A DNA stretch of 64,000 nt from Chloroflexota bacterium (GTDB lineage: Bacteria > Chloroflexota > Anaerolineae > Anaerolineales > UBA4823), in contig JAKOUW010000120.1 in NCBI GenBank assembly GCA_029782365.1, forward strand, positions 1 through 64,000, written 5' to 3'. Every line of letters begins with the position of its first letter. Position 1 is the first letter of the stretch. This document shows positions 58,426-64,000 of this stretch, in pieces. Both the position numbers and the translations under genes were made by a program. Under the pieces are notes generated by a model that saw nothing but the letters and a program-made list of their open reading frames with translations, was not told where the DNA came from and searched no databases.

Positions 58426-61400
58426 TTAATTCATCTTCGAAGTCAGTAAAAGTTCTCTCACCCTGGCTGCCAAATCTGCCAACCGAATAGGTTTTACCAG
58501 GTAATCATTCATGCCAGCGTTTAAACACCTTTCCCGATCACCCGGCATTGCCAAAGCGGTGACGGCGATAATCGGAGTGGCCGCAAAGCGTTTATCCAGG
58601 TGTGAACGGATGCTGTGGGTTGTTTCCACTCCGTCGAAGTCTGGCATTTGAATATCCATCAGGATCAAATCCGGATGAAGATCAGGTCCTTTTTGGAGCA
58701 ATTCGTGACCATTGATGGCGCGTTCGGTCTTGAAATGTTGTGATTCGAGGTAATCGGCCATCGTTTCCAAGACAATGGGATTATCATCCACCAGAAAAAT
58801 CAGAGAACTTTCATTGCGACGGCCTGCTTCTTGTTTCGCCTTCATTGGCATGATTCCTGCCGAGATACGTTCAAGCACATCTCTTAATTCGTAATGGGTA
58901 AATGGCTTTACCAGGAAATCGGCTGCTCCCTCTTGCAAGGCTACCTGTCGTCTTTCTTCAACGGACATCAAGATCACCGGAATTGAAGAAGTGCGCGGGT
59001 CAGCTTTCAACTGTTGGAGAATAAGCAGGCCGTGATGATCAGGATAATACAATTCCAGCAGTATGACATCCGGTTCATTGATTGCGGCGGTTTCAACAGC
59101 ACGTGTTGGGTCTGGCTGTACAATGTTGCGCACTCGCACTTCGCGCAGCGCCCTGCTGATGTGATCAGCCTCGATTTCATTGGTTTCAATGGTCATGGCC
59201 GTGTTGATCGCTAAATTGAGATTGGCGTACTGCACGGGCTGTGTATCGTGAATTTTCCACGGCAGGCTGATGCTGAACTGGCTGCCTTTACCCGGAACGC
59301 TTTTCACCGTCAAATTTCCTCCCTGCAGTTCAGCCATTCGTTTGACAAGTGCCAGCCCAAGCCCACTGCCGAGTTGCTGTCTGGTTGGACTGCCATCCAA
59401 TTGGGCAAATGGTTGGAATATTTGAGGTAAATCTTCGGCGGTGATTCCCTCGCCAGAGTCCCAAACATTAATATGGACCTCCTTTTCAGATATTTGCCCA
59501 ATTACTTCCAGGCCAAGACTGCCATCTTCTGGCGTAAATTGGATAGCATTGTTCAGCAGATTCACGATCATTTGCTTCAACCGGCGCGGGTCTGCGCGCA
59601 GATTAAGAACAACCGGGTTGATTGAAAAAGCCACACTTTGCCGCTTGGAATGAAGGCTGTTTTTCACTAATCGAAGACTTTCCTGGCAGAGGTCAGCCAG
59701 TGAGCAGTATTCGTACTGCAGTTCCATTTTTCCAGCTTCAATTTTGGTTAAATCGAGGATTTCATTCACCATTTGTAAGAGCTGGCGGCCGCTCGTTTCA
59801 ATATCCTGTACAGTTTTCTTCTGACGATCATTCAGATCACCAAAGGAGAGTGAACGCAATGCTTCTGAACCGCCTAAAATACCGGTTAAAGGAGTGCGTA
59901 ACTCATGGCTCATGCTTGCCAGGAATTCGTCCTTCAGGCGGGCAGCTTTTTCCAACTCAATGTTTGCAGCGCTGAGTTCATCGCGGCTCTGGCGCAGACG
60001 GGTTTCACTTTCGAGCAGCGCAGCTGTGCGTTCAGCTACTCTCAGTTCAAGTCCAGCCAATGTGGTTTGCAGTTCTGCTTCAGCCTTTTTTCTTTCAGCC
60101 AGTTCTTGCTGAGCCAGACTGTACAATTCACTGTTTTCGAAGGAGGCCGCCACCTGACTGGCAATTGTGGTTAGCAAACGTTCATCTTCTTCATTAAATG
60201 CGTTTTCGAACTCGCTTTCGATCGAAATCGTGCCAAGAATCTGGTTGATAGTTCGTATCGGGGCATACAAGCCTGATTGAATACCGGGATAGGTCGAAGC
60301 ATAGCGTGAATCATTATTTACCTGCGGGCAGCGCACCGATTCTCCGTGAAGAGCGACCCAACCAGAAAAACCGTCTCCAATCCGCCGGATGACTTGGTTC
60401 AATTGCTGGAAGCGCACTTCTCGATCTACAGGATCCAACCCAGGCTCGTTTAGCGCCAGCAATTCCATCTTGCCATCGGCCTGATTTAATGACCGAATTG
60501 TGGCGTGGTGCCAGTTCATCTTTTGCGAGAGAATATCCAATACAACCTGGCTGACCTGGCGGGGCTCTAACAGACGGTTGATCGCGAGGCCGATCTCGTA
60601 CAGCACTTCGAGTTCGATAAGGTGATGACGAATTAGCAGCTCCCCTTGTTTGCGATCAGAGATATCGTGGATAAACACCAAAAAACTATCCTGGCTGGGT
60701 AAGTAACTGGTGGAGATATCTACGTCAATTGATCTGCCATCTTTGGCGTACAATTGGCTCTCAAAATGGGCATAGCCTTGCTGCTTGATCGCCTGGATAT
60801 TTCCGATCTTCTCTCCCCGCGCCGCATCAGCGCTAGGACCGAACATTGACATTGAAAGCAGTTCGTCCCGGCTGAATCCCGTCATCTGGCAGTAAGCCTG
60901 GTTCACATCTTTGACATGGCCCTGGCTGTCCACCAGCGCGTAACCATCGACTGTGGTTTGCGTGAGAAAGTGATATTGTTCGCTGGACTCTTGTAATGAT
61001 TGTTCGATTTTTTTACGCTGGGAAATATCGCGTGTCACACCCCGAATTTCCACCTTGTTGGTTTCGGGATTGATCGCATAATTCGTAATCACTTCGGTCC
61101 AGATCAAACTGCCATTTTTATGCGGCTGTAAGACTTGCTCGATAAAATATTCTTTTTGTAAATCTGGATTTTCTTTCAATTTCGCCATGCGAGATCGAAT
61201 CAGCTCCCTGACCCTCGCCTGGCCAGTTTCGTCAATGGCAGCATCCATCGGTTCTGCCATGACCTCCTCAGGTGTTAGCCCGCGCAGACCAAAAACAGAT
61301 GGGCTGACATAGGTGAAATGTAGGGTTTCCGGATCGAGTGTCCAGACCACATCTTTCATGCTCTCGGTCAACAATTTGTAACGGTTGGCGCTCTTCACCA

Positions 61401-61884
61401 GGCTTATTTCAGCTACTTTTTGCTCAGTAATATCATAACTGGCGCCGATCATCCGTTGTGGTTGGCCATCTAACGATGGCATGATTTCGGTATATGTCTT
61501 GAGGTAATGAACAGAATGATCTTTCCAAGCGATTCGAAACTCAACTGCCATGCTGCCTGCGCCCTGCATCATATTCTGCAGCGCCTGATCCAGCCGGGCG
61601 GAATCTTCTGGGTGAACAAAATAGCGCCAGCTTGCAGTTGGGTCGGGCATTTCTGCGCGTTTGACGCCGAATAATTCATACATTCTGTCATCCCAGGTCA
61701 ATTTTTGGGTGATGAAATCAAATTCCCATACCCCTAACCCAGCCGCCTGAAGGGCCAACATATAGCGAGGCAGCATTAGTTCATTCGCTGAAAATTCAGA
61801 GCTGTTGGTGCTGGATCGAGAAGCGATTAAATTCTCTGAATCTGCATTAAAATGATTATCTGGCAAACCGCACCTCTTACCCAA
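58426..61884 (-). CDS. Hybrid sensor histidine kinase/response regulator
   Basis: This protein has 1152 residues. Three PAS domains (about 40-420) are followed by a GAF domain (about 430-590), a coiled-coil, HisKA with M-S-H-E-L-R-T-P-L (about 660) and HATPase with N-L-L-N-N-A-I-Q-F and G-S-G-L-G-L-A. Two receivers close the protein. The first (about 895-1010) reads I-L-L-E-L-Y-Y-P, with Glu where the phospho-acceptor Asp belongs. The second (about 1030-1145) is intact (L-M-D-I-Q-M-P). No membrane segments are seen, so it is likely cytosolic. The start is a TTG at 61884; an internal ATG is possible. Confidence 0.88.
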   Translation of the reverse strand: MGKRCGLPDNHFNADSENLIASRSSTNSSEFSANELMLPRYMLALQAAGLGVWEFDFITQKLTWDDRMYELFGVKRAEMPDPTASWRYFVHPEDSARLDQALQNMMQGAGSMAVEFRIAWKDHSVHYLKTYTEIMPSLDGQPQRMIGASYDITEQKVAEISLVKSANRYKLLTESMKDVVWTLDPETLHFTYVSPSVFGLRGLTPEEVMAEPMDAAIDETGQARVRELIRSRMAKLKENPDLQKEYFIEQVLQPHKNGSLIWTEVITNYAINPETNKVEIRGVTRDISQRKKIEQSLQESSEQYHFLTQTTVDGYALVDSQGHVKDVNQAYCQMTGFSRDELLSMSMFGPSADAARGEKIGNIQAIKQQGYAHFESQLYAKDGRSIDVDISTSYLPSQDSFLVFIHDISDRKQGELLIRHHLIELEVLYEIGLAINRLLEPRQVSQVVLDILSQKMNWHHATIRSLNQADGKMELLALNEPGLDPVDREVRFQQLNQVIRRIGDGFSGWVALHGESVRCPQVNNDSRYASTYPGIQSGLYAPIRTINQILGTISIESEFENAFNEEDERLLTTIASQVAASFENSELYSLAQQELAERKKAEAELQTTLAGLELRVAERTAALLESETRLRQSRDELSAANIELEKAARLKDEFLASMSHELRTPLTGILGGSEALRSLSFGDLNDRQKKTVQDIETSGRQLLQMVNEILDLTKIEAGKMELQYEYCSLADLCQESLRLVKNSLHSKRQSVAFSINPVVLNLRADPRRLKQMIVNLLNNAIQFTPEDGSLGLEVIGQISEKEVHINVWDSGEGITAEDLPQIFQPFAQLDGSPTRQQLGSGLGLALVKRMAELQGGNLTVKSVPGKGSQFSISLPWKIHDTQPVQYANLNLAINTAMTIETNEIEADHISRALREVRVRNIVQPDPTRAVETAAINEPDVILLELYYPDHHGLLILQQLKADPRTSSIPVILMSVEERRQVALQEGAADFLVKPFTHYELRDVLERISAGIMPMKAKQEAGRRNESSLIFLVDDNPIVLETMADYLESQHFKTERAINGHELLQKGPDLHPDLILMDIQMPDFDGVETTHSIRSHLDKRFAATPIIAVTALAMPGDRERCLNAGMNDYLVKPIRLADLAARVRELLLTSKMN

Positions 61885-61987
61885 AATTGGATTTGATAGG
61901 CATCTTCTTATTTTACAGGAGAGTCAGCGTTTTGCACGTATAGAATGAGTAAAAACACACAATTCAACACCCGAGGAGTTTATTGTT

Positions 61988-64000
61988 ATGCATCCCAATT
62001 ACGCTGTACTTTTTGAGACGGTTCAAATTGGCCCAGTTGTGGCCCCAAACCGGTTTTATCAGGTGCCTCACTGTAATGGTTTTGGACATCGCATGCCGCA
62101 CGGCATGGCTGCCATGCGTGGAATGAAGGCCGAGGGCGGGTGGGGCGTGGTATGCACAGAGGAGACTGAAATTCACCACACGAGCGACCTGGCTCCATAT
62201 TTCGAAGGCCGAATATGGGATGATGCGGATCTACCGGCTTTGCAGTTGATGGTCGAGGCTGTTCACCAGCATGGCTCCCTGGCGGGGATTGAATTGGTTC
62301 ATAATGGCCTGGATGCGAGCAACCTGTTTTCTCGCAGTGCTCCAATCGGCCCACGCTCCATGAGCGTGCTGGGCGGCACCGGTTACGATCCGGTGCAGTC
62401 TCGGCGCATGGACAAAGAGGATATCCGCAACGTGCGAAAATGGCACCGGGCTGCCGCGCTGCGCGCCCGCCGCGCGGGCTTTAATATCATATACTGTTAT
62501 GCTGGGCATGGCCTGACTTTGCCAATGCAGTTTCTGATGAAGCGTGTGAATGACCGTTGTGATGAATACGGCGGCAGCCTGGAAAACCGGGTGCGGTTTT
62601 TGCGTGAGCTGCTGGAAGAGACTCATGAAGCAGTGGGGGATACTTGCGCCGTCGCCTTGCGCCTGGCTGTGGATGAACTCTTGGGAGATGATGGCATTTC
62701 CAGCCAGGGTGAAGGCCACGATATTGTCGCCATGCTGGCTGAACTGCCCGATTTGTGGGATGTGAATGTCAGTGATTGGAGCAATGATTCTGCTACTTCG
62801 CGTTTCGAAAAAGAAGGCTTTCAAGAGACCTATTTCGGCTATGTCAAGAGTTTAACCTCCAAACCGGTCGTCGGAGTGGGGCGCTATACATCTCCCGACA
62901 GTATGGTTTCGGCTATCCGGCGCGGCGTTTTGGATTTGATTGGCGCCGCCAGGCCGTCAATTGCCGACCCGTTCCTGCCGAATAAAATCAAAGAGGGCCG
63001 GCATGGCGATATCCGTGAATGTATTGGTTGCAATATATGTGTGACTGGCGACACGCGGTATGTGCCGCTGCGCTGCACTCAAAACCCGACGATGGGGGAG
63101 GAGTGGCGGCGAGGCTGGCACCCGGAGGTGATTTCCCCGGCGAAAAGTGAGAAAGAGGTGCTGGTGGTGGGGGGTGGACCGGCTGGCCTGGAATGCGCTC
63201 GGGCTTTGGGCCAGCGCGGCTATCAGGTTACGCTGCTCGAGGCGCGGCGCGAGTTGGGCGGCAGGGTGATCCAGGAATCACGGTTGCCTGGCTTGAGCGA
63301 GTGGCGCCGCGTGGTGGAATGGCGTCTTGGGCAAATTGCCACGTTGCCCCAGGTTAAACTTTTTCCCAGCAGCCCGACGCAGTCTGAGGATATTCTCGAA
63401 ACAGGCATTCCAGATATCATCCTGGCGACCGGCTCCTCCTGGCGCAGGGATGGCGTGGGGCGCGGCCAGTGGCAAGCCATTCCTGGCGCACAGCTTCCCC
63501 ATGTCTTCACCCCAGATGATGTGCTGACCGGCGTTCTACCACCGGTTCTCAAACACGACAGCCAGGTGATTATCTATGACAATGATCATTTTTACCTGGG
63601 TGGAGTCCTGGCCGAACTGCTGGCGCAGCACGGCTGCCGTGTTACCCTGGTTACCCCGGCACCCCTTGTTTCCTTTTGGACGCAGTTTACTTTGGAGCAG
63701 GAGAAAATTCACCGCCGCCTCCTGAAACTGGGGATCAAGCTTTTTACTCAGTTTAAACTTACGAAAATAGAAACCACTCATCTGGCTTTGAGTGGTTCGC
63801 TTTCCGGAGAGGAAAAGATGCTGGACTGCGAAGCGGTACTGCTTCTGACAGATCGTTTGCCCAATGATCTGTTATTTCACCAGCTCAAACCGGCGCTAGA
63901 CGCTGGGAGATTGCAAAGCTTGAGACGCATCGGTGATGCAGAAGCGCCGAATATTATTGCTCAGGCGGTATTTTCAGGTCACCTGGCAGCGCGCGAATTT
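61988..64000 (+). CDS. Amine-dehydrogenase-family iron-sulfur flavoprotein, 3'-truncated
   Basis: The frame is open from ATG 61988 (GAGGAG nine bases upstream) to the window end, 671 codons of an expected 690-730. The N-terminal TIM barrel matches trimethylamine/histamine dehydrogenases: V-P-H-C with Cys29 at the position of the covalent 6-S-cysteinyl-FMN, A-R-P-S-I-A-D-P-F, and 4Fe-4S cysteines 345, 348, 351 and 363. A Rossmann domain follows (V-V-G-G-G-P-A-G-L-E, about 392). In my alignment from memory, TMADH Tyr60 and Trp355 are Glu59 and Asp355 here, closer to histamine dehydrogenase. Related dienoyl-CoA reductases remain possible. Confidence 0.85.
   Translation, partial: MHPNYAVLFETVQIGPVVAPNRFYQVPHCNGFGHRMPHGMAAMRGMKAEGGWGVVCTEETEIHHTSDLAPYFEGRIWDDADLPALQLMVEAVHQHGSLAGIELVHNGLDASNLFSRSAPIGPRSMSVLGGTGYDPVQSRRMDKEDIRNVRKWHRAAALRARRAGFNIIYCYAGHGLTLPMQFLMKRVNDRCDEYGGSLENRVRFLRELLEETHEAVGDTCAVALRLAVDELLGDDGISSQGEGHDIVAMLAELPDLWDVNVSDWSNDSATSRFEKEGFQETYFGYVKSLTSKPVVGVGRYTSPDSMVSAIRRGVLDLIGAARPSIADPFLPNKIKEGRHGDIRECIGCNICVTGDTRYVPLRCTQNPTMGEEWRRGWHPEVISPAKSEKEVLVVGGGPAGLECARALGQRGYQVTLLEARRELGGRVIQESRLPGLSEWRRVVEWRLGQIATLPQVKLFPSSPTQSEDILETGIPDIILATGSSWRRDGVGRGQWQAIPGAQLPHVFTPDDVLTGVLPPVLKHDSQVIIYDNDHFYLGGVLAELLAQHGCRVTLVTPAPLVSFWTQFTLEQEKIHRRLLKLGIKLFTQFKLTKIETTHLALSGSLSGEEKMLDCEAVLLLTDRLPNDLLFHQLKPALDAGRLQSLRRIGDAEAPNIIAQAVFSGHLAAREF

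Overview
The window is bacterial chromosome of moderate GC with dense, short-gap operons. Its gene families suggest the phylum Chloroflexota, class Anaerolineae: DUF6062, MoeA fused to a periplasmic-binding-like domain, DUF4032, large PAS/GAF sensor kinases, and SDR-acyltransferase pairs of actinobacterial type. This assignment is an inference from gene content. I saw no rRNA, tRNA, CRISPR array or intact transposase.

Layout. 0-2.4 kb is an accessory island built from toxin-antitoxin genes. It holds an intact hicA-hicB pair, a vapB-like antitoxin with an internal stop, a VapC tail fused to a frameshifted second hicB, and an orphan HTH antidote gene. Two small minus-strand genes of unknown function flank it. 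2.4-6 kb holds a VOC protein, a membrane protein, a patatin and a DUF6062 protein. 6-11.5 kb is one minus-strand run: DinB, UbiA-type prenyltransferase, two MoeA paralogues, a lone receiver and Bcp peroxidase. 11.7-13.4 kb pairs a CBS protein with a second patatin. 13.4-18.9 kb is a minus-strand lipid operon: SCP2, an acyl-ACP-reductase-like fusion, an SDR, an acyltransferase and a second SCP2-like protein. It is divergent from a granule module (small phasin-like protein, phasin, PhaR) at 19-20.3 kb.

20.3-22.9 kb and 51.5-54.1 kb carry two paralogous three-gene ABC-2 exporters with different gene orders. 23-26.9 kb is a PAS histidine kinase with a REC-PAS-GGDEF partner. 28.7-32.7 kb is a polyamine-type ABC importer behind a strong promoter and a structured leader. 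32.9-39.7 kb has a DUF4032 protein, a 1345-residue kinase and an HTH protein with ten 29-residue repeats. 39.7-42 kb is thyA-folA followed by a TrpRS-like protein that lacks KMSKS. 42.4-48.6 kb is a minus-strand metabolic run: HD hydrolase, thioesterase, hydrolase-VOC fusion, M28 peptidase with a membrane insertion, D-cysteine desulfhydrase-like enzyme and GMC oxidoreductase. 48.7-58.4 kb holds an MFS transporter, a HAD phosphatase, a membrane protein, FmdB, RarD, Tex and a secreted protein behind a response-regulator-type box. 58.4-61.9 kb is a hybrid kinase. The window ends inside an amine-dehydrogenase-family flavoprotein.

The most interesting items are the acyl-ACP-reductase fusion in its lipid operon, the HTH-solenoid protein, the C-terminal motif shared by the phasin and PhaR, the TrpRS paralogue without KMSKS, the decayed toxin-antitoxin stack, and a recurring TATAAT-N6-start arrangement that points to leaderless mRNAs.
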